Shown piece after piece: positions 17,114-26,193 of a DNA stretch of 64,000 bases; positions within the stretch are counted from its first letter, which is position 1, and each line of letters opens with the position of its first letter. Where the stretch lies: NCBI RefSeq assembly GCF_043641925.1, contig NZ_JBHZRU010000021.1, positions 1-64,000 of the forward strand, given 5' to 3'. A program made the translations under genes and the position numbers. The DNA is from Paenisporosarcina quisquiliarum_A. GTDB taxonomy: Bacteria; Bacillota; Bacilli; Bacillales_A; Planococcaceae. The notes under the pieces were generated by a model, which saw nothing but the letters and a program-made list of their open reading frames with translations, made no database searches and had not been told where the DNA came from.

Positions 17114-17296
17114 TTATAGTTCCTTAACAGAAACTAAATGAGCGACTTTTTTAACCATCCCACGGATAGCTGCATTGTCAGCGTGCTCAACTGTTTGATG
17201 CATTTTACGTAATCCAAGAGCTTCTACTGTTTTGCGTTGATCTGGTTTTGTACCGATAACGCTACGAGTGAGGGTAACTTCTAGTTTGTTTGACAT
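17114..17296 (-). CDS. rpmD: 50S ribosomal protein uL30
   Basis: 60 residues, KLEVTLTRSVIGTKPDQRKTV then LGLRKMHQTVEHAD. Thirteen bases behind rpsE in the spc operon. Confidence 0.96.
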   Translation of the reverse strand: MSNKLEVTLTRSVIGTKPDQRKTVEALGLRKMHQTVEHADNAAIRGMVKKVAHLVSVKEL

Positions 17297-17309
17297 GTCA
17301 TTTCCCCCC

Positions 17310-17810
17310 TTAACCTAACAGTTCTTCTACTGTTTTACCGCGTAATTTAGCAACATCTTCTACACGTTTTAATTCTGTTAATCCTTGGATAGTTGCACGG
17401 ACCATGTTAATTGGTGTGTTTGAACCAAGTGATTTAGAAAGAATATCTGTAATACCAGCAAGTTCTAATACCGCACGAACCGGGCCACCAGCAATTACAC
17501 CAGTACCTGGAGCAGCAGGTTTAATTAGAATTTCACCAGCGCCAAAGTTACCGATGATTAAGTGTGGAGTAGTACCACGAACCATTGGCACTTCGATCAG
17601 GTTTTTCTTCGCATCTTCAACTGCTTTACGGATAGCATCTGGAACTTCTTGTGCTTTACCAGTACCAAATCCTACGTGGCCGTTTTTGTCACCAACAACA
17701 ACCAATGCAGAGAAGCGGAAACGACGTCCACCTTTTACAACTTTAGCTACGCGGTTAATAGTAACAACGCGTTCTTCAAGTTCAAGTTTGTTTGGATCAA
17801 TGTGACGCAT
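17310..17810 (-). CDS. rpsE: 30S ribosomal protein uS5
   Basis: 166 residues, MRHIDPNKLELEERVVTINR with VVKGGRRFRFSALVVVGD and GTGVIAGGPVRAVLELAG. The loop around VVKGGRR is the site of known spectinomycin-resistance changes in this family, and I see the ordinary sequence. Confidence 0.97.
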   Translation of the reverse strand: MRHIDPNKLELEERVVTINRVAKVVKGGRRFRFSALVVVGDKNGHVGFGTGKAQEVPDAIRKAVEDAKKNLIEVPMVRGTTPHLIIGNFGAGEILIKPAAPGTGVIAGGPVRAVLELAGITDILSKSLGSNTPINMVRATIQGLTELKRVEDVAKLRGKTVEELLG

Positions 17811-17831
17811 GAAATGTGTCCCTCCTTCTTC

Positions 17832-18185
17832 TTAAAATTCTAAGCCATTTTCGCGAGCAGCTTCAGCTAAAGCTTTAACGCGTCCATGATATAAGTAACC
17901 GCCACGGTCGAATACAACAGATTTGATGTTTTTTTCCGTAGCACGTTTAGCGATTGATTCACCGATAGCTTTTGCAGACTCTACATTACCTTTACCATCG
18001 AAATCTTTTTCCATAGTAGAAGCACTTACAAGTGTTACACCAGCCACGTCATCGATTAATTGCGCATACAAGTGTTTGTTAGAACGGAATACGTTTAAAC
18101 GTGGACGTTCAGCAGTACCCGTAATTTTAGAGCGTACACGAGCATGACGTTTTTTACGAACTTGATTTTTATCTTGTTTCGTAAT
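17832..18185 (-). CDS. rplR: 50S ribosomal protein uL18
   Basis: 117 residues, with RKKRHARVRSKITGTAERPRLNVFRSNKH and FDRGGYLYHGRVKALA. Binds 5S rRNA. GTG at 18185 sits eight bases from AAAGGAG; the GTG at 18197 overlaps that ribosome site and is unlikely. Confidence 0.95.
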   Translation of the reverse strand: MTKQDKNQVRKKRHARVRSKITGTAERPRLNVFRSNKHLYAQLIDDVAGVTLVSASTMEKDFDGKGNVESAKAIGESIAKRATEKNIKSVVFDRGGYLYHGRVKALAEAARENGLEF

Positions 18186-18220
18186 CACAGAGGTCACTCC
18201 TTTCTAATGCTTAAGCAGCA

Positions 18221-18760
18221 TTATTTACCTGTTTTACCTTCTTTACGACGAACAACTTCGCCTTCATAACGAATCCCTTTACCTTTATAAGGCTCAGGTG
18301 GACGTACTTGACGGATGTTTGATGCTAAAGCACCAACGCGTTCTTTGTTAATTCCTTTGATGCTGATCTTAGTGTTTGTAGGAACTTCTACAACTAAGCC
18401 ATCTTCAGGAGTGAATTCAACTGGATGAGAGTAACCAACATTCAATACAAGTTTTTCTCCTTGTAGAGAAGCACGGTAACCTACACCAACTAATTCAAGA
18501 TTACGTTCGAATCCTTTAGATACACCCTCAACCATGTTTGCAAGCAAAGCACGAGTTGTACCATGAATAGTACGGTGTTCTTTTGATTCAGAAGGACGTG
18601 TTAATGTAACAACGTTCCCTTCAAGCTCTATTTTAATATCTGCATTAAAAGTACGAGTAAGCTCGCCTTTTGGACCTTTTACAGTTACTTCGTTGTTTTT
18701 ACCGATAGTAACAGTAACGTCTGCAGGAACCTCAATTGGTTTTTTACCTACACGAGACAT
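18221..18760 (-). CDS. rplF: 50S ribosomal protein uL6
   Basis: 179 residues, MSRVGKKPIEVP through VGVGYRASLQG to the signature RPPEPYKGKGIRYEGE. Lies near the factor-binding centre. Confidence 0.97.
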   Translation of the reverse strand: MSRVGKKPIEVPADVTVTIGKNNEVTVKGPKGELTRTFNADIKIELEGNVVTLTRPSESKEHRTIHGTTRALLANMVEGVSKGFERNLELVGVGYRASLQGEKLVLNVGYSHPVEFTPEDGLVVEVPTNTKISIKGINKERVGALASNIRQVRPPEPYKGKGIRYEGEVVRRKEGKTGK

Positions 18761-18790
18761 TCTTTTGCACCTCCATTCGTTTGTTGCTTA

Positions 18791-19189
18791 TTACCAAACG
18801 TACGCTACGATTTCTCCGCCAACTTGTTTAGCGCGAGCTTCTTTGTCAGTCAATAGACCATGAGAAGTTGAAACCAAAGCAATACCAAGACCATTTAATA
18901 CTCTAGGCACCTCATCAGTTTTCGCATAAACGCGAAGACCTGGTTTTGAAATACGTTTAAGACCAGTAATAACGCGTTCGTTGTTTTGACCGTATTTTAA
19001 GAAAATGCGAATGATACCTTGTTTGCTATCTTCTACGTATTCTACGTCACGAACAAAACCTTCACGTTTAAGGATCTCAGCGATCTCTTTTTTCATGTTT
19101 GAAGCAGGTACTTCCAGTTTCTCGTGGCGAACCATGTTCGCGTTACGAATACGTGTAAGCATATCTGCAATCGGATCTGTCATTGTCAT
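18791..19189 (-). CDS. rpsH: 30S ribosomal protein uS8
   Basis: 132 residues, MTMTDPIADMLTRIRNANMVRHE to the C-terminal signature STSHGLLTDKEARAK. Binds helix 21 of 16S rRNA; in some bacteria S8 represses the spc operon. Confidence 0.97.
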   Translation of the reverse strand: MTMTDPIADMLTRIRNANMVRHEKLEVPASNMKKEIAEILKREGFVRDVEYVEDSKQGIIRIFLKYGQNNERVITGLKRISKPGLRVYAKTDEVPRVLNGLGIALVSTSHGLLTDKEARAKQVGGEIVAYVW

Positions 19190-19218
19190 TACATTTACCT
19201 CCTTCCCAATTTAGGGGA

Positions 19219-19404
19219 TTACCAGCTGGCTTTTTTAACGCCAGGAATTTGTCCCTTGTAAGCAAGTTCACGGAAACAAATACGGCAAAGTTTAAATTTA
19301 CGTAAGACCGAATGCGGACGACCGCAACGTTCACAACGTGTGTAAGCTTGTACATTATGCTTTGGCGTGCGCTTTTGTTTAGCGATCATTGATTTTTTAG
19401 CCAC
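19219..19404 (-). CDS. rpsZ: 30S ribosomal protein uS14, zinc type (S14 type Z)
   Basis: 61 residues with four cysteines in two CxxC pairs (CERCG and CRICF), the short zinc-binding form of S14. In Bacillus this is the housekeeping copy in the spc operon; a zinc-free paralogue, if any, is elsewhere. Confidence 0.96.
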   Translation of the reverse strand: MAKKSMIAKQKRTPKHNVQAYTRCERCGRPHSVLRKFKLCRICFRELAYKGQIPGVKKASW

Positions 19405-19423
19405 GTTTACGCCTCCCTTATGT

Positions 19424-19963
19424 TTACTTTTGGAACGGCATTCCGAATTGTGTTAATAACTCACGAGCTTCTTCATCAGAGTTCGCAGTTGTTACAATTA
19501 CGATGTCCATACCGCGTACTTTAGACACTTTATCGTAGTCGATTTCAGGGAAAATCAATTGCTCTTTAACACCTAATGTGTAGTTACCGCGACCGTCGAA
19601 TGCTTTTTTAGAAACACCACGGAAGTCACGAACACGTGGAAGTGAGATAGCGATTAATTTGTCCAGGAAATCATACATACGCTCGCCGCGTAATGTTACT
19701 TTCGCGCCGATTGGCATACCCTCACGAAGACGGAAACCAGCGATAGATTTCTTAGCTTTAGTTACAACAGGTTTTTGACCTGTAATAGTAGTTAATTCTT
19801 CAACAGCTGCATCAAGTGCTTTTGTGTTTTGAACAGCGTCACCAACACCCATGTTGATAACGATTTTGTCTACTTTAGGCACTTGCATAACTGATTTATA
19901 TTCAAACTTGCTCATTAGAGCAGGAGAAACTTCCTTAAGAAACTTTTCTTTTAGGCGGTTCAT
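19424..19963 (-). CDS. rplE: 50S ribosomal protein uL5
   Basis: 179 residues, MNRLKEKFLKEVSPALMSKFEYKSVMQVPKV-type start, with VINMGVGDAV, AKKSIAGFRLREGMPIG and ISLPRVRDFRG. Binds 5S rRNA with L18. Confidence 0.97.
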   Translation of the reverse strand: MNRLKEKFLKEVSPALMSKFEYKSVMQVPKVDKIVINMGVGDAVQNTKALDAAVEELTTITGQKPVVTKAKKSIAGFRLREGMPIGAKVTLRGERMYDFLDKLIAISLPRVRDFRGVSKKAFDGRGNYTLGVKEQLIFPEIDYDKVSKVRGMDIVIVTTANSDEEARELLTQFGMPFQK

Positions 19964-19988
19964 GTGTGTACCTCCCTTCTTCTTTTAC

Positions 19989-20300
19989 TTATTTGTCGAT
20001 TGATTCGCCTGATTTTTTAGCAATGCGAATTTTCTTACCATCTTCCACTTTGTAACCTACGCGAGTCGGCTCGCCAGATTTAGGGTCGATTAGCATTACG
20101 TTTGAAACGTGAATTGAAGCTTCTTGATTCACAATTCCACCTTGCGGGTTTGCCTGGTTAGGTTTCATATGTTTTTTCACGATGTTAAGACCTTCAACTA
20201 AAACGCGGTCTTTTTTCGGGAAAGAAGCAATGATAGTACCAGTTTTACCTTTCTCTTTACCAGAGATCACCATAACTTTGTCGCCTTTTTTAACGTGCAT
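19989..20300 (-). CDS. rplX: 50S ribosomal protein uL24
   Basis: 103 residues. The KOW motif DKVMVISGKEKGKTG is at the start, GLNIVKKHMKPNQANPQGGI follows. An assembly initiator of the large subunit. Confidence 0.97.
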   Translation of the reverse strand: MHVKKGDKVMVISGKEKGKTGTIIASFPKKDRVLVEGLNIVKKHMKPNQANPQGGIVNQEASIHVSNVMLIDPKSGEPTRVGYKVEDGKKIRIAKKSGESIDK

Positions 20301-20336
20301 TCTATCGCACCTCCTTGATTGGCACTTTCATGTATA

Positions 20337-20705
20337 TTAAAGAACTTCCGGAGCTAAAGATACGATTTTCATGAAGCTGTTGTCACGTAATTCACGTGCT
20401 ACAGGTCCGAAAATACGAGTTCCGCGCGGGCCTTTATCGTCTTTGATAATAACGCAAGCATTTTCATCAAATTTGATATAAGTACCGTCTTTACGGCGTA
20501 CACCGCTTTTAGTGCGAACGATAACAGCTTTAACGACGTCACCCTTCTTGACAACGCCACCTGGTGTTGCTTTCTTAACTGTACACACGACGATATCGCC
20601 GATGTTAGCAGTTTTACGACCAGAACCACCAAGCACTTTAATTGTTAAAACTTCACGTGCACCTGAGTTGTCAGCAACTTTCATACGACTCTCTTGTTGG
20701 ATCAC
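20337..20705 (-). CDS. rplN: 50S ribosomal protein uL14
   Basis: 122 residues, MIQQESRMKVADNSGAREV, with VRTKSGVRRKDGTYIKFD and GPVARELRDNSFMKIVSLAPEVL. Full length. Confidence 0.97.
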   Translation of the reverse strand: MIQQESRMKVADNSGAREVLTIKVLGGSGRKTANIGDIVVCTVKKATPGGVVKKGDVVKAVIVRTKSGVRRKDGTYIKFDENACVIIKDDKGPRGTRIFGPVARELRDNSFMKIVSLAPEVL

Positions 20706-20748
20706 TTAGGTAACCTCCTCTCGGAATTTGGTGTATTCCGAACTTTAT

Positions 20749-21012
20749 TTAGATAACTACCGCTTTTTCTACAACTTCCACTAGACGGAAACGTTTTGTA
20801 GCTGACAGCGGGCGAGTTTCCATGATACGAACTACGTCGCCTAATTTAGCTTCGTTTAATTCATCATGAGCCTTGAACTTTTTCGAGTATTTAACACGTT
20901 TGCCGTAAAGCTTGTGTTTTTTGTATGTTTCAATCATTACAGTAATCGTTTTGTCCATTTTGTCTGAAACAACACGGCCTGTATATACTTTACGTTGATT
21001 ACGCTCAGTCAT
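20749..21012 (-). CDS. rpsQ: 30S ribosomal protein uS17
   Basis: 87 residues, MTERNQRKVYTGRVVSDKMDKTITV, then YGKRVKYSKKFKAHDE and VRIMETRPLSATKRFRLVEV. OB-fold protein that binds 16S rRNA early. Confidence 0.97.
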   Translation of the reverse strand: MTERNQRKVYTGRVVSDKMDKTITVMIETYKKHKLYGKRVKYSKKFKAHDELNEAKLGDVVRIMETRPLSATKRFRLVEVVEKAVVI

Positions 21013-21030
21013 GCCTGAAAACCTCCTTTA

Positions 21031-21231
21031 TCAGTTATTTGCACTGATTTCTCTTTCACGAATCACAGTTTTCATACGCGCGATACCTTTGCGTACTTCA
21101 CGAATACGAGCTGTGTTCTCTAATTGACCAGTCGCCAATTGGAAGCGAAGGTTGAAAAGCTCTTCTTTCAGTGATTTCACTTTTTGTTCGATTTCTGCAG
21201 TGGTAAGGTCACGGAGTTCATTAGCTTTCAT
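21031..21231 (-). CDS. rpmC: 50S ribosomal protein uL29
   Basis: 66 residues, MKANELRDLTTAEIEQKVKSL then FNLRFQLATGQLENTARI. Start ATG 21231 lies inside the end of rplP (11-base overlap), so the two are probably translationally coupled. An upstream start at 21255 would add eight residues not seen in the family. Confidence 0.95.
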   Translation of the reverse strand: MKANELRDLTTAEIEQKVKSLKEELFNLRFQLATGQLENTARIREVRKGIARMKTVIREREISANN

Positions 21232-21655
21232 TAGATTCACCACCAATTTCTTCACGTTTTACAATTTTGCATTTCACAGGAAGTTTATGTGATGCAAGTC
21301 GAAGTGCTTCACGTGCGATCTCTTCAGATACACCAGCAATTTCAAACATGATCTTTCCTGGTTTAACTACTGCAACCCAACCTTCAGGAGCACCTTTACC
21401 AGAACCCATTCGTACTTCAAGAGGCTTTTTAGTATAAGGCTTGTGCGGGAAAATCTTAATCCATACTTTACCGCCACGTTTCATGTAACGTGTCATTGCA
21501 ATACGTGCAGATTCAATCTGACGGTTAGTGATCCAGCTAGCTTCAACAGCTTGTAATCCGAATTCACCGAATGTTACTTCTTTACCGCCTTTTGCTTCCC
21601 CACGCATTTTTCCGCGATGTTCGCGACGATATTTAACGCGTTTAGGCATTAACAT
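21221..21655 (-). CDS. rplP: 50S ribosomal protein uL16
   Basis: 144 residues, MLMPKRVKYRREHRGKMRG, with GSGKGAPEGWVAVVKPGK. Length equals B. subtilis L16. ATG at 21655 leaves one base after the rpsC stop. The open frame continues to 21844 inside rpsC, but without family sequence. Confidence 0.96.
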   Translation of the reverse strand: MLMPKRVKYRREHRGKMRGEAKGGKEVTFGEFGLQAVEASWITNRQIESARIAMTRYMKRGGKVWIKIFPHKPYTKKPLEVRMGSGKGAPEGWVAVVKPGKIMFEIAGVSEEIAREALRLASHKLPVKCKIVKREEIGGESNES

Positions 21656-21656
21656 A

Positions 21657-22313
21657 TTATTTGCCTCCTTCCCCAGAGTTCTTCTTAACTGGAAGGACTT
21701 CACCGCGATAGATCCATACTTTAACACCAAGCTTACCATAAGTAGTGTCTGCTTCTGCATGAGCATAATCAATGTCAGCGCGAAGCGTATGAAGCGGAAC
21801 AGTTCCTTCACTGTAATGTTCAGCACGAGCGATATCAGCGCCACCTAGACGACCTGATACTTGTGTTTTGATACCTTTCGCTCCAGAACGCATAGTGCGT
21901 TGGATCGACTGCTTTTGAGCACGACGGAAAGATACGCGGTTTTCTAATTGACGTGCGATGTTTTCAGCAACTAGCTTAGCATCTAAGTCTGCACGTTTGA
22001 TTTCAACGATGTTGATGTGAACACGCTTGCCAGTAGTAGTGTTAAGGTTCTTACGAAGTGCTTCCACTTCAGTACCACCTTTACCAATTACCATACCTGG
22101 TTTCGCAGTGTGAATTGTAATGTTTACACGGTTTGCAGCACGCTCGATTTCAACTTTAGAAACAGATGCGTCTTTCAAACGAGTTTCGATATAGCTACGA
22201 ATTCTTAAGTCTTCGTGAAGTAGAGTTGCATAGTCTTTTTCAGCATACCATTTTGACTCCCAGTCACGAATAATACCGATTCGTAATCCTATTGGATGTA
22301 CTTTTTGACCCAC
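21657..22313 (-). CDS. rpsC: 30S ribosomal protein uS3
   Basis: 218 residues, MGQKVHPIGLRIGIIRDW, a KH domain with GMVIGKGG, and the C-terminal GVKVWIYRGEVLP. Lines the mRNA entry channel. Confidence 0.97.
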   Translation of the reverse strand: MGQKVHPIGLRIGIIRDWESKWYAEKDYATLLHEDLRIRSYIETRLKDASVSKVEIERAANRVNITIHTAKPGMVIGKGGTEVEALRKNLNTTTGKRVHINIVEIKRADLDAKLVAENIARQLENRVSFRRAQKQSIQRTMRSGAKGIKTQVSGRLGGADIARAEHYSEGTVPLHTLRADIDYAHAEADTTYGKLGVKVWIYRGEVLPVKKNSGEGGK

Positions 22314-22316
22314 GAA

Positions 22317-22658
22317 TTATCCCTCCTTCTTCTCAGATACCACGATAGTGATGTGGCTAGTGCGTTTGTTAATCGCGCTTGCACGTCCCATCGCACGTGG
22401 ACGGAAACGTTTCAATGTTGGACCTTCATCAACAAATACTTCTGAAATAATTAAATTATTTACGTCTAAATCATAGTTGTGCTCAGCGTTTGCAACGGCT
22501 GATTTTAACACTTTTTCAACGACAGGAGATGCCGATCTTGGAGTGTGGTTTAAAATCGCAACTGCTTCACCGATTTGCTTACCTCTTATTAAATCAACGA
22601 CTAATCGTACTTTACGAGGGGCAATACGCACTGTTCTAGCAATAGCTTTAGCTTGCAT
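22317..22658 (-). CDS. rplV: 50S ribosomal protein uL22
   Basis: 113 residues, MQAKAIARTVRIAPRKVRLVVDLIRGK, with the exit-tunnel loop ending RFRPRAMGRASAINKRTSHI. The loop has no insertion or deletion of the kind tied to macrolide resistance. Confidence 0.97.
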   Translation of the reverse strand: MQAKAIARTVRIAPRKVRLVVDLIRGKQIGEAVAILNHTPRSASPVVEKVLKSAVANAEHNYDLDVNNLIISEVFVDEGPTLKRFRPRAMGRASAINKRTSHITIVVSEKKEG

Positions 22659-22678
22659 CAGGATAACCTCCTCTCAAA

Positions 22679-22957
22679 TTAGCGTCTTGTTTTCTTATCG
22701 TCAGCACCATGGCCTTTATACGCACGAGTTGGTGCGAATTCGCCTAATTTGTGCCCTACCATATCTTCAGTCACATATACTGGAACGTGTTTACGTCCGT
22801 CATATACTGCGATTGTTAATCCGATAAAAGTCGGGAAAATTGTAGAACGGCGAGACCAAGTTTTGATCACTTGTTTTTTCTCAGAATCCTTTTGTGCATC
22901 GACCTTCTTCATAAGATGGTCATCTACAAATGGTCCTTTTTTCAAGCTACGACCCAT
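22679..22957 (-). CDS. rpsS: 30S ribosomal protein uS19
   Basis: 92 residues, MGRSLKKGPFVDDHLMKKV, TWSRRSTIFPTFIG, and the end RAYKGHGADDKKTRR. Forms the head with S13. Confidence 0.97.
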   Translation of the reverse strand: MGRSLKKGPFVDDHLMKKVDAQKDSEKKQVIKTWSRRSTIFPTFIGLTIAVYDGRKHVPVYVTEDMVGHKLGEFAPTRAYKGHGADDKKTRR

Positions 22958-23017
22958 TTTGGAACCTCCCTCAGAGATCTCACTACGGCTCTTTTGTCGA
23001 ACCGCAGAAGAATCACA

Positions 23018-23848
23018 TTATTTTTTACGACGACGAATGATAAATTTGTCGGACTTGTTTTTCTTTTTACGAGTCTTATAACCAAGAGTTGGTTTACCCC
23101 ATGGAGTCATTGGTGATTTACGTCCGATTGGAGAACGTCCTTCACCACCACCGTGTGGGTGATCGTTCGGGTTCATTACAGATCCACGTACAGTTGGGCG
23201 CTTACCTAACCAACGGTTACGACCTGCTTTACCGATGTTAATTAATTCGTGTTGTTCGTTACCTACTTGACCGATAGTTGCACGGCATGTACCCAAGATC
23301 ATGCGAACTTCACCAGATTGCAAACGGATAATTACGTACTTATCTTCTTTACCAAGTACTTGCGCAGAAGTACCAGCAGAACGTACTAATTGTCCACCTT
23401 TACCAGGCTTCATTTCGATGTTATGGATAGTAGTACCCATTGGAATGTTTTGTAGTGGAAGTGCGTTACCTGGCTTGATATCAGCTTCTGGACCTGACAA
23501 AATTGTCATTCCTACTTCTAAGCCTTTAGCAGCTAGGATGTAACGTTTTTCACCATCTACGTAGTTAATCAATGCGATATTCGCAGAGCGGTTTGGATCA
23601 TACTCAATAGTAGCAACGCGTCCTGGAATGCCATCTTTATTTCGTTTGAAATCGATGACACGGTATTGACGCTTATGGCCGCCACCATGATGACGAACAG
23701 TTAACTTACCTTGGTTATTACGGCCACCTTTACGTTTGACAGGCTCAAGCAATGATTTCTCAGGCTTGTTTGTCGTGATTTCAGCGAAATCAGAAGCTGT
23801 CATGTTACGTCGACCATTGGAGGTAGGTTTGTACTTTTTAATCGCCAT
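23018..23848 (-). CDS. rplB: 50S ribosomal protein uL2
   Basis: 276 residues. The C-terminal signature NPNDHPHGGGEGRSP includes the histidine linked to peptidyl-transferase centre assembly. Other landmarks are RHHGGGHKRQYRVIDFKR and VATIEYDPNRSANIAL. Confidence 0.98.
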   Translation of the reverse strand: MAIKKYKPTSNGRRNMTASDFAEITTNKPEKSLLEPVKRKGGRNNQGKLTVRHHGGGHKRQYRVIDFKRNKDGIPGRVATIEYDPNRSANIALINYVDGEKRYILAAKGLEVGMTILSGPEADIKPGNALPLQNIPMGTTIHNIEMKPGKGGQLVRSAGTSAQVLGKEDKYVIIRLQSGEVRMILGTCRATIGQVGNEQHELINIGKAGRNRWLGKRPTVRGSVMNPNDHPHGGGEGRSPIGRKSPMTPWGKPTLGYKTRKKKNKSDKFIIRRRKK

Positions 23849-23894
23849 GTTTATTCCCTCCTTCTTGTTTGTTGAATTCTATAATCTTTTAAGA

Positions 23895-24179
23895 TTAAGA
23901 TTCGAAAATTTCGATGTCTTTGCTATCAGCAGTCAACTTAACAATTGCTTTACGGCGTTTGTTAGTGTATCCACCAAATTTACCTACGCGTTTGAATTTA
24001 CCTTTGTAGTTCATGATGTTAACTTTCTCAACATCAACGCCAAAGATTTCTTCGATTGCGTGTTTAACTTGAGTTTTGTTGGCGCGAGTGTCCACTAAGA
24101 AAGTGTACTTTTTCTCTTCCATAATTTCTGAAGAACGCTCGGTAATGACCGGACGTTTAATAATATCACGTGCTTCCAT
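23895..24179 (-). CDS. rplW: 50S ribosomal protein uL23
   Basis: 94 residues, MEARDIIKRPVITERSSEIM, KYTFLVDTRANKTQVKHAIEEIFGV. Sits at the tunnel exit and binds trigger factor and SRP. The start overlaps the rplD stop by one base. Confidence 0.97.
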   Translation of the reverse strand: MEARDIIKRPVITERSSEIMEEKKYTFLVDTRANKTQVKHAIEEIFGVDVEKVNIMNYKGKFKRVGKFGGYTNKRRKAIVKLTADSKDIEIFES

Positions 24180-24802
24180 TATCCAAGCACCTCCTCTACT
24201 TTTTCTACAGCTGCTTTAGTAATGACAATTTTGTCATGACCTAGCAAATCAAGAACGTTAATGCCTGTTGCTGATACAACTGTAACTCCTGGGATGTTAC
24301 GAGCAGATAATGCTACGTTTTCATCAAGTTCAGCAGTAACGAACAAAGCTTTTTTCTCGATTGAAAGGTCTTTCAACACTTTCAAGAAATCTTTAGTTTT
24401 TGGTGCGTTCAACACTAAGCCTTCAAGAACTACGAAGTTCTCTTCTAACACTTTCGCAGAAAGAGCAGAACGAAGAGCTAAGCGACGTACTTTTTTCGGT
24501 AGTTTGTAGCTGTAGCTACGTGGAACTGGTCCGAAAACAACACCACCACCGCGCCATTGTGGAGAACGAATCGACCCTTGACGAGCACGACCTGTTCCTT
24601 TTTGTTTCCAAGGCTTACGGCCACCACCAGCAACTTCTGAGCGGTTTTTAACTTTATGATTACCTTGACGTAATGAAGCGCGTTGAGCGATTACTGCGTC
24701 AAATAATACAGAACCATTTGGTTCGATTCCGAAGATCGAATCGTTCAATTCGATTTCACCAACCGATTTACCAGTTTGATTAAGTAAAGATACCTTTGGC
24801 AT
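24179..24802 (-). CDS. rplD: 50S ribosomal protein uL4
   Basis: 207 residues with the tunnel loop around KNRSEVAGGGRKPWKQKGTGRAR and WRGGGVVFGP. In E. coli L4 also represses the S10 operon; whether it does so here is unknown. Confidence 0.97.
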   Translation of the reverse strand: MPKVSLLNQTGKSVGEIELNDSIFGIEPNGSVLFDAVIAQRASLRQGNHKVKNRSEVAGGGRKPWKQKGTGRARQGSIRSPQWRGGGVVFGPVPRSYSYKLPKKVRRLALRSALSAKVLEENFVVLEGLVLNAPKTKDFLKVLKDLSIEKKALFVTAELDENVALSARNIPGVTVVSATGINVLDLLGHDKIVITKAAVEKVEEVLG

Positions 24803-24827
24803 TCCTGTTTCCTCCTTTCTTTAATTA

Positions 24828-25457
24828 TTAGTTCGCTTTAATAGCAGTTTTAACAACTACTAGTGCTTTACGTGAACCAGGAACATTACCTTTAACTAGT
24901 AGCAAGTTACGATCTTCGTCAACTTTTACAATTTGTAAATTTTGAATCGTTACCATTGTGCCACCCATTTGACCAGGTAATTTCTTTTGTTTGAATACGC
25001 GGTTCGGAGCAACTGGCCCCATTGAACCCGGACGACGGTGATAGCGAGATCCGTGAGCCATAGGTCCTCGAGATTGTCCGTGGCGTTTAATAACACCTTG
25101 GAAACCTTTACCTTTTGTCACACCAGATACATCAATTACATCGCCTTCTGCGAAAATTCCAACCTTGACTTCTTGACCAACTTCGTAATCGGCTAAGTTC
25201 ATGTCGCGGAATTCGCGGATGAAGCGCTTAGGAGCAGTGTTTGCTTTAGCTACGTGTCCTTTAGCAGGTTTGTTTGAAAGCTTTTCACGCTTATCATCAA
25301 AACCTAATTGGATTGCTTCGTAACCATCCGTTTCAACTGATTTCTTTTGAAGTACTACGTTTGGAGCAGCTTCAATTACAGTTACCGGGATTAAATCACC
25401 GTTCTCAGCGAAAACTTGCGTCATACCGATTTTTCTACCTAAGATTCCTTTGGTCAT
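24828..25457 (-). CDS. rplC: 50S ribosomal protein uL3
   Basis: 209 residues, MTKGILGRKIGMTQVFAENGDLIPVTV, with GKGFQGVIKRHGQSRGPMAHGS and MGGTMVTIQNL. The loop reaches the peptidyl-transferase centre. Confidence 0.97.
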   Translation of the reverse strand: MTKGILGRKIGMTQVFAENGDLIPVTVIEAAPNVVLQKKSVETDGYEAIQLGFDDKREKLSNKPAKGHVAKANTAPKRFIREFRDMNLADYEVGQEVKVGIFAEGDVIDVSGVTKGKGFQGVIKRHGQSRGPMAHGSRYHRRPGSMGPVAPNRVFKQKKLPGQMGGTMVTIQNLQIVKVDEDRNLLLVKGNVPGSRKALVVVKTAIKAN

Positions 25458-25505
25458 CCGTCACACCTCCTACAATATTTGTTTTTTTCTATTTGTTATT
25501 TACCA

Positions 25506-25814
25506 TTAAAGTTTGATTTCAATATCAACGCCAGATGGTAAGTCAAGCTTCATTAACGCATCAACAGTTTGTGGTGTTGGGTTAACGATATCGATCAGAC
25601 GCTTATGCGTACGCATTTCGAATTGCTCACGAGAATCTTTGTACTTGTGAACAGCACGAAGAATTGTATACACAGACTTCTCAGTTGGAAGTGGAATCGG
25701 ACCTGATACACTTGCACCTGAACGTTTAGCTGTCTCGACAATTTTCTCAGCAGACTGATCAAGAATTCGATGATCATACGCTTTTAAACGGATACGAATT
25801 TTTTGTTTTGCCAT
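25506..25814 (-). CDS. rpsJ: 30S ribosomal protein uS10 (NusE)
   Basis: 102 residues, MAKQKIRIRLKAYDHRILDQS to DLPSGVDIEIKL. First gene of the S10 operon. Also the NusE factor in rRNA antitermination with NusB. ATG at 25814 with AAGGAGG upstream; the open frame runs to 25937 through the leader but is not family sequence. Confidence 0.97.
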   Translation of the reverse strand: MAKQKIRIRLKAYDHRILDQSAEKIVETAKRSGASVSGPIPLPTEKSVYTILRAVHKYKDSREQFEMRTHKRLIDIVNPTPQTVDALMKLDLPSGVDIEIKL

Positions 25815-25870
25815 TATTTTCCCTCCTTTTCGCCTATTTACTAGACATTCTCCACGAAAATTTTTCAACA

Positions 25871-25895
25871 ACCCGCCATGGCAAAGCGGCCGGGT
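25871..25895 (-). promoter_or_regulatory. Hairpin in the S10 operon leader
   Basis: In the leader of about 125 nt, ACCCG(CC) and (GG)CGGGT form a GC-rich hairpin about 57 nt ahead of the rpsJ start. It has no T run, so a protein- or factor-binding element is a possibility only. Confidence 0.35.
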
Positions 25896-25942
25896 GTGTC
25901 GATAACCTCTCGTTTCATAGCAGTCAAAGACCAACATTCAAC

Positions 25943-25971
25943 ATTATACAGAATAAAAAAGAATTCCGCAA
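25943..25971 (-). promoter_or_regulatory. sigma-A promoter of the S10-spc-alpha super-operon
   Basis: TTGCGG (25966-25971), 17 bp, TATAAT (25943-25948) on the minus strand. No other equally strong promoter is visible until rplM, so it probably drives the transcript of about 14 kb to the rplQ terminator. Confidence 0.85.
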
Positions 25972-26193
25972 GTGCTTTGACGAAATTCTTTCTGAATGCT
26001 TTTTTATTGTAAATTGATTTTAATTTAAAGGCAATAGTTCTACTAATAGTCCGAACATTAAGTTCTTATTAGAAACGTGATCCAGATGAATTAATGCGCT
26101 GACTTATTCAATCCAGACCACTTGACTTACCAATACAACCTCACTCAGCTTTCATTCTCATCAAGAACTTATACTCAAGAATTTGATTGTGTT
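25972..26193. other. Gene-free stretch between antiporter gene and S10 promoter
   Basis: AT-rich sequence with no open frame I trust, no convincing terminator for the gene at 26194 and no repeat array. A direct or near-palindromic pair around GAATTC/GAAATTC (25960-25988) is the only local symmetry. Confidence 0.4.

Noticed and set aside
25955..26015. Terminator for the YuiF-type gene
   Set aside because: A T run is present, but no stem of useful length.
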